Assembly: GCA_016763695.1 (NCBI GenBank)
Contig: JAESTH010000118.1
Span: 1 to 35,931, forward strand
Length of the DNA: 35,931 nucleotides
From: Alcanivoracaceae bacterium
GTDB lineage: Bacteria; Pseudomonadota; Gammaproteobacteria; Xanthomonadales; Marinicellaceae
Reading direction: 5' to 3'
Shown: positions 19,270 to 28,029 of the stretch, in pieces
Numbering within the stretch: the stretch's first letter is position 1
Layout: the number at the start of each line of letters is the position of its first letter
Position numbers and translations under genes: made by a program
The notes under the pieces: model-generated
The model's database searches: none
What the model saw: the letters and a program-made list of their open reading frames with translations, nothing else
Told to the model about the DNA's origin: nothing

Positions 19270-20658
19270 ATGCATATAAAAATAAATACTTCCTTACTAA
19301 TTGTCATGCTAATTGTAATTCCTTTTGGGGTTAAAAGCCAAGAATTAGGTAACCCAAATTGTGATTCATTACTTCTTGTCAGTAGTTGGTTTAGTGATAA
19401 TGTCAAAATCTATGATGGTTGTGATGGTACTTTTATTAGAGATCTTGATTCACAATCTGTGCTTGATGGCCCACAAGCTATCTTTGTGGATAAGAATAAA
19501 GATGTGATTGTTGTTAGTGAACAAAATCATAAACTTGTTAAATTTGACAGGCAAACATTGTCACAGGCAACAGTCGTTTTAGGAGATGACCCAACAACTT
19601 CTGTTGTAGAACCTCATCTGGTTGAGAACCCACTGGCGGTAGCATTTGATTCGCAGCAAAATATAATTTTGGGTGGTTTTTCTGAAAATGAAATTGTTAA
19701 AATAAACCCCGATAACTGGCAACAGATTCAAACTATTTTACCGGTTTCAACGCAATTCATTCGTGGTCTGGATATTGGTATCAGCATCGGTCCAGATGGA
19801 CAATTGTATGTTCCTGGTTTTGATTCTAACAACATTATTAAAATCAACTTGAGTACCTTAGCTGTTACCGAAGTAGTATCTGCTGGAGCAGGAGGGCTAG
19901 ATGCTCCGAGATCAATCGTTTTTCATAATAATCAAATGTATGTGACAGGATGGAGGAATAATGCTATTTTACGTTACGATAGCAATGGTAACTTCATGGG
20001 GAATTTTGTATCTGTTAACCGTCCAACAGGTATGACTAAAGATGGTGACAATTATGTTTTAGTTGCCAGTGACCGCACACAGGCGAACAGCGTGATTAGA
20101 ATTAATTTAAATAATGGTTCTAAAGAGACAGTGGTCTCTGTAGGGGCTGGCAATCTCAATGGTGCTACGTTTGTTCTTCGTCTTGATAAACAAGCTGATG
20201 TACCAGCTGAACCAGATGCGGCAGCTAATCAACATTGGGTTATTGGAGTGGGAGAGATCAGCGGTAACAATATTGAAGTAAAAAACCTCTCGACAACCAG
20301 AGGCGGGGCATTTGGTGCTGATTTTAATGCGGATGAAATTACAACTGTTGATTGGGGCTCGTTGAGTCTTGAATTTATTGGCTGTAATCAGGCAATCATG
20401 AGTTATCAATCATTTGTACAGGTAGATGACTTGGAGTTTGGTAATGGAGGTTATGATTTGTTTCGTCTGGTAAACAATAGTGCCGTTCAGCAATGTTTTG
20501 ATGAGGGTTTTGAAAACATCATGTCTAAGGGCTGGATGAGTGGAACCTGGTTTGGAGGCGCTTCACGTTCTGGAGAAGGGTTTTTGCTGGATGTTCTGGA
20601 TGACAGTAGTGTGGTTGTTACCATGTACAGTTATTTGCCTAAAGCTCAGACTCTATGA
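19270..20658 (+). CDS. Secreted NHL/SMP-30-like beta-propeller protein with short C-terminal GxWxxxxxxGEGFLL domain fragment
   Basis: Signal peptide; repeated blades (GPQAIFVDKNKDVIVVSEQNHKLVKFDRQ; NPLAVAFDSQQNIILGGFSENEIVKINP; APRSIVFHNNQMYVTGWRNNAILRYDSNGNF); C-term MSGTWFGGASRSGEGFLLDVLDDSSVVVTMYSYLPKAQTL. Confidence 0.75.
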   Translation: MHIKINTSLLIVMLIVIPFGVKSQELGNPNCDSLLLVSSWFSDNVKIYDGCDGTFIRDLDSQSVLDGPQAIFVDKNKDVIVVSEQNHKLVKFDRQTLSQATVVLGDDPTTSVVEPHLVENPLAVAFDSQQNIILGGFSENEIVKINPDNWQQIQTILPVSTQFIRGLDIGISIGPDGQLYVPGFDSNNIIKINLSTLAVTEVVSAGAGGLDAPRSIVFHNNQMYVTGWRNNAILRYDSNGNFMGNFVSVNRPTGMTKDGDNYVLVASDRTQANSVIRINLNNGSKETVVSVGAGNLNGATFVLRLDKQADVPAEPDAAANQHWVIGVGEISGNNIEVKNLSTTRGGAFGADFNADEITTVDWGSLSLEFIGCNQAIMSYQSFVQVDDLEFGNGGYDLFRLVNNSAVQQCFDEGFENIMSKGWMSGTWFGGASRSGEGFLLDVLDDSSVVVTMYSYLPKAQTL

Positions 20659-20663
20659 GCACT

Positions 20664-21707
20664 TTAACTGACTAGTTCTTTAAAATAGTTAACAATTTCT
20701 CTGGTGCTTATTTCTTCTGCACCAGGGCCAACTTGTAACTCGGCAGTTTGGATATGAGGAACTGCCGTGGTTCTGAAACCATAAGCTAAAGACATATCAA
20801 ATTTTTTATTTAATATTTTCAATTTTGTATTTAGTGTTTTAATGTCGCCTTCTACAAAGACCACAAAGCCATTGGTATGTGGTGTATCAACGGTGACCTT
20901 GTTTAAGGCGTCAAGCTCGGTGGCTATTTCATGGGCTCTTGCGACCCAGTCGGGTATCAAGGTAAGTTTATTATCTAATCCATCAAGTGCAGTAAGCAAC
21001 ATGGGGAAAGCTGAATACAAATCTCCTCCCAATCGACTTCTCCAAACTTTACAACTGTTAATAAATTCCTCAGAACCTGCCAAAACAGCACCACTTAATC
21101 CGCCAAGTCCTTTATAGAAAGAGACATAAACAGAATCAAATAAATCTGCAATTTGGGCTAAAGATTTTTTATAGTAATGAGTGGACTCCCACAGTCTAGC
21201 TCCATCCATGTGAAAATGGGTGTTTTTTTGTTTGGCCCAGGCCTGCATTTTTAACAGTTCTTCCCATGGCGTTAACTTAAACCCTGCATGCCTTAATGGT
21301 AATTCAACCACAAGAGAGCCAACAGTTTCCGTAATCCGACATAGATTCTGGTAATCGAACGGTTGAAAATGTTCTCCTAATTCAATGCCCTGTAAACCAA
21401 GCAATGCCTGATAAGCATTTTGTTCATCACCTGCAATGTGACTTTGCGGATGGAGGATTACTTTTGGATTGTTTTTTGTCTCTGCTGCCACTTTGAGGGC
21501 AGCTAACTGTGCCGTTACACCTTTATGAAAAAACAGGGCTTTTTCTTTGCCCAATAATGTGGCTACGCGTGTTTCTAATAATACGACCAGTGGCCCGTTA
21601 TTATAACAATCTGGTCTTTCATCAACATAGTTTGATGCGGCCATAAGCTCAAGCCAGTATTTGTGTGTTTGTGTTCTTTGGTTTAGTTTTCGCAAGTTAT
21701 CAGGCAT
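20664..21707 (-). CDS. Threonine aldolase / beta-eliminating lyase family PLP enzyme
   Basis: FHMDGARLWES...FDSVYVSFYKGLGGLSGAVLAGSEEF (PLP lysine region), RLGGDLYSAFPMLLTAL. Confidence 0.85.
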   Translation of the reverse strand: MPDNLRKLNQRTQTHKYWLELMAASNYVDERPDCYNNGPLVVLLETRVATLLGKEKALFFHKGVTAQLAALKVAAETKNNPKVILHPQSHIAGDEQNAYQALLGLQGIELGEHFQPFDYQNLCRITETVGSLVVELPLRHAGFKLTPWEELLKMQAWAKQKNTHFHMDGARLWESTHYYKKSLAQIADLFDSVYVSFYKGLGGLSGAVLAGSEEFINSCKVWRSRLGGDLYSAFPMLLTALDGLDNKLTLIPDWVARAHEIATELDALNKVTVDTPHTNGFVVFVEGDIKTLNTKLKILNKKFDMSLAYGFRTTAVPHIQTAELQVGPGAEEISTREIVNYFKELVS

Positions 21708-21736
21708 ATTATTTAAATGGTTATTAATACAACACC

Positions 21737-22567
21737 CTACTTCAAAAATCGGGCAATTAACTCTGCATCTTTTGATTTGTATTTAACATCTTGCATAAGG
21801 ATGTTTATTTCACCTTGTGATAATTCCTGAAACTGGCCAGCACGCAATTTTTTTGGGAGAAACACACCGCCATAACGCACACGTTTGAGGCGGTTAACTT
21901 TTAGATCCTGCGACTCCCATAACCTACGGACTTCGCGATTTTTTCCTTCTAGCAAGACCACATGAAACCACTGATTACTTTCACCCGCGCCAGCTGCCTG
22001 GATGTCATTGAACTTGGCTTTGCCATCTTCCAGTTCTACTCCGTTTCTCAGGTTATCCAATTTGATCTGATCGACATCGCCGAATACCCTGCAGGCATAT
22101 TCACGATCAATCATGGTGCTTGGGTGCATCATGTGATTGGCAAAGTTACCATCGGTGGAAAATAATAATAAGCCCGTGGTGTTGATGTCCAACCGACCAA
22201 TATTTATCCAGCGTTGGCCTTTAAGTTCTGGCAGATCATCAAATACTGTGGGTCGGCCTTTTTCATCTTTACGGGTACAAATTTGTCCCAATGGCTTATT
22301 GTACATGATGATTTTGAAATCCAGTGCCTTGCCTTCTATAACCCATTTGCGGTTTTTCCAGTTGATAATATCGCCCTCAACCACGGTTTGTCCCAGCTCT
22401 ACCAGTTTACCGTTGATATAGATTTGTGCCATCTTTATAGATTTCTCTATTTGGCGGCGAGAACCAAGACCGCTTCGAGCCAAAACTTTTTGGATGCGTT
22501 CTTTACTGATGGCAGGCTTATTGCTGTTATTGTCCTGTTCCTGATTTTTTGTGTTATTCTTCTTCAT
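21737..22567 (-). CDS. rluB: 23S rRNA pseudouridine synthase RluB-like
   Basis: S4 domain ERIQKVLARSGLGSRRQIEKSI; GRLDINTTGLLLFSTDG; GKNREVRRLWE. ATG at 22567..22565 (MKKNNTKNQEQ) preferred over the extended ORF start at 22666, which would overlap scpB by more than 100 nt. Confidence 0.88.
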   Translation of the reverse strand: MKKNNTKNQEQDNNSNKPAISKERIQKVLARSGLGSRRQIEKSIKMAQIYINGKLVELGQTVVEGDIINWKNRKWVIEGKALDFKIIMYNKPLGQICTRKDEKGRPTVFDDLPELKGQRWINIGRLDINTTGLLLFSTDGNFANHMMHPSTMIDREYACRVFGDVDQIKLDNLRNGVELEDGKAKFNDIQAAGAGESNQWFHVVLLEGKNREVRRLWESQDLKVNRLKRVRYGGVFLPKKLRAGQFQELSQGEINILMQDVKYKSKDAELIARFLK

Positions 22568-23213
22568 TATTTTTGTCTTGGTTGAATTGTTTCTGAAAGG
22601 CATTGTTGCTGTTTTCTGGTTTATTTTTGCCTGAATCATTATTGTGTTTGTTAGTATCGACTCCAAAATCCAGTTCTGGCATGATGGTTTCTATGTCTTT
22701 TATTTCGGCCAGTGTCGGCAACTCTTGTAAGGATTTCATATTGAAATAGTCAAGAAACTCTTTGGTGGTACCAAACATGGCTGGTTTGCCAGGCACATCT
22801 CGATAGCCAAGTACCCGAATCCAGTCCCGATCCATCAGTGTGCGGATAATATAACTGCTAACAGCCACTCCCCTAACATCTTCAATTTCCCCTCTGGTTA
22901 CGGGTTGTCGATAGGCGATTAAGGCAATTGTTTCTAACAGTGCGCGGGAATACTTTTTGGGTTTTTCTTCCCAAAGTTTTGATATCCATGGTTGCAGGAT
23001 GGTTTTGGTCTGTAGTCTAAAGCCGCTGGCAACCTCTATCAGTTCTATACCACGGTCTTCAAAATCATGAACCAATTGTTCAATTGCTTTGGCTATGTCA
23101 TTGTGAGTGAGTTCCTGTTCGGCAAAAATACTTTGCAGCCTCTTAATGGTGACAGGTTCACCTGCTGCCAATAATGCTGCTTCTATGATATTTTTAATTT
23201 GTTTGATTTCCAT
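22554..23213 (-). CDS. scpB: Segregation and condensation protein B
   Basis: IIEAALLAAGEPVTIKRLQSIF, RALLETIALIAYRQPVTRGEIEDVRGVAVSSYIIRTLMDRDWIRVLGYRDVPGKPAMFGTTKEFLDYF. Confidence 0.95.
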   Translation of the reverse strand: MEIKQIKNIIEAALLAAGEPVTIKRLQSIFAEQELTHNDIAKAIEQLVHDFEDRGIELIEVASGFRLQTKTILQPWISKLWEEKPKKYSRALLETIALIAYRQPVTRGEIEDVRGVAVSSYIIRTLMDRDWIRVLGYRDVPGKPAMFGTTKEFLDYFNMKSLQELPTLAEIKDIETIMPELDFGVDTNKHNNDSGKNKPENSNNAFQKQFNQDKNNEEE

Positions 23214-23216
23214 CTG

Positions 23217-24038
23217 TTATTCTTCGACCTGCAATGACTTGATGTAAATTTGTCCATAATTTTCATTTTGAACAATGTCTAAAACCTGGGCTTTCAATAG
23301 CTCTAATACAGCCAAAAATGTTACGACCACGCCCTGTCTTCCTTCCAGCGGGTTAAACAATGAGTCAAAGGAGAAAAATTGTCTCTCTCTGAGTATATCC
23401 AATAGTGACGTCATCTTATCTCTAACACTGAGGACTTCTCGTTCAATAGCATGTGATATTTTTAAATCAGCGCGGGCAAGTATGTCCTTGAAAGCCATGA
23501 TAATATCACGCATATCAACCTCAGGTGGGATGAGGTATTGCTCTTTTTGTTCAACATAGGCAGAGGTCACTATATAATCTCGGTATTCTCTGGGAAGCTC
23601 ATCAATATCCAGGGCTGCGCTTTTAAATCTTTCATACTCCTGTAGACGTCGTACCAGTTCTGCCCGAGGATCTTCTTCCTCTAAATCTTCGCTGGCTGGT
23701 TTGGGTAGTAACATGCGAGATTTGATTTCAGCCAGCATAGCTGCCATAACCAGATATTCTGCAGCCAGTTCAAAATTCATTTCGCCAAGCAGGTCAATGT
23801 ATTCGATATACTGTTTGGTTATTTCTGTAATTGGGATATCGAGGATATTGAGGTTTTGTCGACGAATGAGGTATAACAATAAATCTAGCGGCCCTTCGAA
23901 GGCTTCTAAAATAACTTCCAATGCCTCAGGAGGGATATACAAATCGGTTGGCATTTGCGTGTAGGGTTTCCCCTCTACTATGGCAAATGGCATTTCGGAT
24001 TGTACCACCGTCTGGGTTTTGGTTTGTACTTTAGACAA
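23217..24038 (-). CDS. scpA: Segregation and condensation protein A
   Basis: FEGPLDLLLYLIRRQNLNILDIPITEITKQYIEYI...YLVMAAMLAEIKSRMLLP; adjacent to scpB. Confidence 0.95.
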   Translation of the reverse strand: MSKVQTKTQTVVQSEMPFAIVEGKPYTQMPTDLYIPPEALEVILEAFEGPLDLLLYLIRRQNLNILDIPITEITKQYIEYIDLLGEMNFELAAEYLVMAAMLAEIKSRMLLPKPASEDLEEEDPRAELVRRLQEYERFKSAALDIDELPREYRDYIVTSAYVEQKEQYLIPPEVDMRDIIMAFKDILARADLKISHAIEREVLSVRDKMTSLLDILRERQFFSFDSLFNPLEGRQGVVVTFLAVLELLKAQVLDIVQNENYGQIYIKSLQVEE

Positions 24039-24648
24039 AGTCTATCACTCCTTTTCCTGCTCGGATGATCTGTGGCCCATCATCAAGTAATTCTACTACT
24101 GTTGATGGTTCAATAGGAGTATAACCTGAATCAATGATATAAGCCAGGGCATGACCAATCCTGTCATCTATGTCTTGAGAGTCCATTTCATACATTTCCA
24201 CATCAGGCAGTTCTAATGATGAGCTCATAAAAGGCTCGCCAAGTTCTTGCAGTAATGCCTGAACAACATTGTGTTGAGGAATTCTTACCCCGATTGATTT
24301 GCGTTTTTGGTGTTGTAATTTTTTTGGAACCCTGCGAGTAGCTGGTAAAATAAAGGTGTAAGGTCCAGGTACATGGTTTTTTATTAACCTGAATGCAACA
24401 TTGTCTATCAGCGCGAAATCGTTGACTTGCGAAATGGATTGACAAATAATACTGTAGTGATGATGTTCATCAATGTGCTTTAGTTTAGCCACTATTTTGG
24501 GAGCCTGAATATTATCCATTGCCCAGGCGATGGCATAACCAGAGTCGCTGGGATAAACGATTAATTGCCCCTGTATAATGGCCTCAGATGCCTGCTTTAG
24601 CAAACGGGCTTGAGGGTTCTCAGGGTGTACATAGAGGATTCGTGCCAT
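24031..24648 (-). CDS. Sua5/YciO/YrdC family protein (YciO-like)
   Basis: GQLIVYPSDSGYAIAWAMDN; PGPYTFILPATRRVPKKLQHQKRKSIGVRIP; position next to scpA. Confidence 0.88.
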   Translation of the reverse strand: MARILYVHPENPQARLLKQASEAIIQGQLIVYPSDSGYAIAWAMDNIQAPKIVAKLKHIDEHHHYSIICQSISQVNDFALIDNVAFRLIKNHVPGPYTFILPATRRVPKKLQHQKRKSIGVRIPQHNVVQALLQELGEPFMSSSLELPDVEMYEMDSQDIDDRIGHALAYIIDSGYTPIEPSTVVELLDDGPQIIRAGKGVIDFV

Positions 24649-24650
24649 TG

Positions 24651-25136
24651 TTATGCCTTCACAAATCTATTTTCATCACGATTTTTTGCCACTTCATCAG
24701 GGTGCCAAACCAGACCATTCATGATGACCCATGCACCCTGATCTAGTGTTTGTACTGCGGCGATGGCACAGCCAATATTAAAAATAGCATCGGTATTTTG
24801 GAACTTTGCAGGTGTTAACGCGCCTGTCAAGACGATGGTTTTCCCTGGGATATCAGATAAGTAATGGGCAGTGGCTACCATTGAATCAGTTCCATGGGTG
24901 ATAAGGAAGTGCTTTTCGTCAGATTTTTCAATCACCCGTTTGATTAATTCTCTGTCATCGTCGTTTATGTAGAGGCTGTCTTTTTTCATTAAGGACAGGA
25001 CTTCAAATTTAAAGGCAACATTAAAAGAGTTGAGTAAGTCACCAATGACAGGTTGGCCAATTTTGTATTCGCTGGCATCATCAAAATACAATTTGTCAAT
25101 GGTTCCGCCCGTTGTAATAATCTTCAAATGTCTCAT
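24651..25136 (-). CDS. Single-domain asparaginase-like protein (asparaginase N-domain only)
   Basis: ITTGGTIDKLYFDD and HFLITHGTDSMVATAHYL match the two asparaginase signature regions; 161 aa only. Confidence 0.8.
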   Translation of the reverse strand: MRHLKIITTGGTIDKLYFDDASEYKIGQPVIGDLLNSFNVAFKFEVLSLMKKDSLYINDDDRELIKRVIEKSDEKHFLITHGTDSMVATAHYLSDIPGKTIVLTGALTPAKFQNTDAIFNIGCAIAAVQTLDQGAWVIMNGLVWHPDEVAKNRDENRFVKA

Positions 25137-25251
25137 GTTAAAAAATCAGAATTAAAAAAAACACTATTTTATCCATAAATGCAGTAAAACCCAATTCATA
25201 TTTGCAAGGATATGTTGCATAATACGTTTCTAACCATATTTTTTAATAGTT

Positions 25252-27957
25252 ATGTCAAAGTTTTGCTCTGTTTCATTGTATTTATTGATTTCAATAGTTT
25301 TATCACTATTTGTTCCATCACTGGTAGCGCAGGAAAATGCTGAAGTAAATAGTGTTGAATCGATCAATGCCGAACAGGGGATATCTGAAGTTGAAGTAAT
25401 CAAAAATGAATTTGATCATTTGATTTCTGCGAATCAGGTGGTTTTACAATTACGCAAAACCTACGGAGTAGAAGGCTCGGTATTATTATCAAAAATACTG
25501 TGGCAAATATTGATTTCATACAGCAATCAACAACAAGCACAAAATGTTTGGCAAACGGCAATAAATCATGTGACTGATATTAATGCAATTGATACCAATA
25601 TGAATTTATCAATTGTTAATTCACAATACAACTCAGGACAAGTTCTTGCCAGCTATACCAATGGCATGACCACAAAAAAGTGGAATGAAAACAGGAAGAT
25701 TTTTAAAATAAACAAGAAGAATATCAATGACTTTTTTGAATTGGCTGATGACTTAAGTATATACCTGAAACTGAATGAAGTATGGGAGTTGCTGTTAATT
25801 GATATAGCCAAACAGGAAGATATCCAATGGAATGATGTGTTTTTAAATAGCCTTGATCTGTTTGTTGAGGATAATGATACTTCAGAAAAAAACCTGTCAA
25901 CTGAGTTAAACCTAGATGATAGCAGCTTTTTTGCTGCGATAGGTAAATGGCAGGATAGTGAAGATAAAAAAATAGCTTTGGCTCATATAGTTCAATATAT
26001 TGAATCTCAGGATCAATCAGATATTTTTTATTATCAGGCGATAGTTAGGTTTGTCATAGATAAATCCAGGCAACATTATATGGCAACATCTCAGAGTTGG
26101 TTTGCAGTTGCTGAACAGTTATATTTACACAAAGCACATTTAAAAAAAGCTGAGTTGCAAGCGATCAATAGGTTTATTGAGAAAAATGATACTTGGTTTT
26201 TATCCAAAGAACAACAGTTGCTAGCCATAGATAAAAAGCTTCCGCAGTGGGTTGAATCAAGTTTTCATCAATTGAAAGTTTATTATGCTGCTGAAAGTAC
26301 TGTTGCGGATTTTGATCATCTGGTAACGGTTTATCAGATGATTGAAGCAAATATAAGAAAATACATGGTCACACCATTTAGACAAAAAATTCATAATGAT
26401 TTGGAGGTTTGTTTAAATATCAGTGAGGAGTTTGCTCCTTACCCACAGCAACCTATTGATGATAAACAGTTTAAAGGTTGTATCAATGATATGGTGATGG
26501 CAGCAACGCAGGAAGCAAGTATACGTGAACTATCAGGTTCTTTAACCAAAATAGATACTGAACAGGCATTAGATAGGGCTTTGCGGTTACCATCCTGGCA
26601 AATCATCAATATTCTATATGCGAATGTTGCGCAAAATGATTGTCTTGATGATTCGCATCAGTTAGTAAACCCTTTAGAGTGGACTTTGGCTGCGGAGTCG
26701 CTATTGTGGTTTGCTGACAGGTGGCCAGCTTATATGCAAAGTTATCCCCAAAATAGTCAAATAAGTAAAATTATCCGTCAAGGTGAAAACTTAATCAAAA
26801 ACCACCCTTGTTTAGAAAAGCCTAAACGGGAAATACTGGATGCACACTTTACACAAATTATTCAATCATGGGAGAATGTAAAAACCCAGATCAAACAGTT
26901 GGTCTCGGAGTTCAGACAAAATAACTTAACAAATGGCAGTGATATTGATTTGCTTGAAAATGCTGAGAAGCAAAGTAACTATCGAGTTGAAGGCGAGACT
27001 ATTATGGCCTGTGATCCACAGCAATCCTGTGGAGTACATGTGGAGTTAGAGTCGTCGCGTGCCTTGTTTGGATTGTTTCCTAATCATTTGTTGGTAGCGG
27101 ATCAATTAAAATTGGGTTCATTGAAATTGTGTTATGACAATGTTGGGTGGGAAAATATCAGATCTGCACCCACTCATTTAAAAAATGATAGTGTGGCCAA
27201 TTATTTTGGTAATTTTAGTTTTAACCTCAAAGGGTTTTATGGTGAGGAGTTGATTTTTGAAAGAAAGTTGACAGACAAGCAGGAATATTTGTATTTGTTC
27301 GCCGAAAATAGTGAAAAGGTGCTAAAAACATCTTGTCCATTATCAATTGTAGGGGATAAAATTTCTACTCAACTAAAAGGTGGCACTTATGGATTGGTAC
27401 CCAATCGATTGACTTTTTTAACCGCGTCAAGAGCCAATGAAAGTAAAATTTTGCAATCAAACTGGTCTACTGGAGAAGAGTGGCGCGACAAGATAACAAC
27501 TTCGGAGGCACTGCTTGTATCGACAAATGAGCTGATAGAATTGAGTGCAGATATTCAACAGGTTTATCAGCATAAGGCTGCTGATTTACAGAACTTGATT
27601 TATCAGACTATGCTAAATAGGGTTCTTGTACCTACAGCAATACAGCAACAGTTAACTAGTGGCTTTGCCAATATGCAAAGGTCAACAGAATTGTTTTTAG
27701 CACTGAATTATTTCTTACAAATGGATGAGCTGATGGTCAATGATGCTTTACATGGCATATTGTTTGGAAGCAATAAAATTCCTGATACTGTGACTATTGA
27801 TCAATTCTATCAAAATCAGATCAATATTAATCTGTTAATTTCCAGTGTTGATGAAAATTTAAATACTAACAAAGAAAAATGGAATACTTCTTCAAATACA
27901 CTGTCCAATTCGCATATAAACAATATTTTGTTCCGCCTAAAATCAATAAACCCATGA
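25252..27957 (+). CDS. 901-aa exported protein of unknown function
   Basis: Signal peptide (MSKFCSVSLYLLISIVLSLFVPSLVAQ); long continuous ORF, helix-rich appearance; no domain recognised. Confidence 0.75.
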   Translation: MSKFCSVSLYLLISIVLSLFVPSLVAQENAEVNSVESINAEQGISEVEVIKNEFDHLISANQVVLQLRKTYGVEGSVLLSKILWQILISYSNQQQAQNVWQTAINHVTDINAIDTNMNLSIVNSQYNSGQVLASYTNGMTTKKWNENRKIFKINKKNINDFFELADDLSIYLKLNEVWELLLIDIAKQEDIQWNDVFLNSLDLFVEDNDTSEKNLSTELNLDDSSFFAAIGKWQDSEDKKIALAHIVQYIESQDQSDIFYYQAIVRFVIDKSRQHYMATSQSWFAVAEQLYLHKAHLKKAELQAINRFIEKNDTWFLSKEQQLLAIDKKLPQWVESSFHQLKVYYAAESTVADFDHLVTVYQMIEANIRKYMVTPFRQKIHNDLEVCLNISEEFAPYPQQPIDDKQFKGCINDMVMAATQEASIRELSGSLTKIDTEQALDRALRLPSWQIINILYANVAQNDCLDDSHQLVNPLEWTLAAESLLWFADRWPAYMQSYPQNSQISKIIRQGENLIKNHPCLEKPKREILDAHFTQIIQSWENVKTQIKQLVSEFRQNNLTNGSDIDLLENAEKQSNYRVEGETIMACDPQQSCGVHVELESSRALFGLFPNHLLVADQLKLGSLKLCYDNVGWENIRSAPTHLKNDSVANYFGNFSFNLKGFYGEELIFERKLTDKQEYLYLFAENSEKVLKTSCPLSIVGDKISTQLKGGTYGLVPNRLTFLTASRANESKILQSNWSTGEEWRDKITTSEALLVSTNELIELSADIQQVYQHKAADLQNLIYQTMLNRVLVPTAIQQQLTSGFANMQRSTELFLALNYFLQMDELMVNDALHGILFGSNKIPDTVTIDQFYQNQININLLISSVDENLNTNKEKWNTSSNTLSNSHINNILFRLKSINP

Positions 27958-28029
27958 TATCTTTTATGAATGATAAATCATTTATGTAAGGTCATTGGAC
28001 TTAAATAAACTTAAATAAACTGAAAACAC

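Noticed and set aside
22214-22585. 123-aa ORF antisense to rluB
   Set aside because: Fully inside the well-supported rluB gene; no domain.
27969-27982. AATGAT-AA-ATCATT palindrome between the 901-aa gene and dsbD
   Set aside because: AT-rich short palindrome with no U-tract; insufficient for a terminator or operator call.
28001-28020. 10-bp tandem duplication TTAAATAAAC x2 just upstream of dsbD
   Set aside because: Only two units in AT-rich sequence; compatible with chance slippage.
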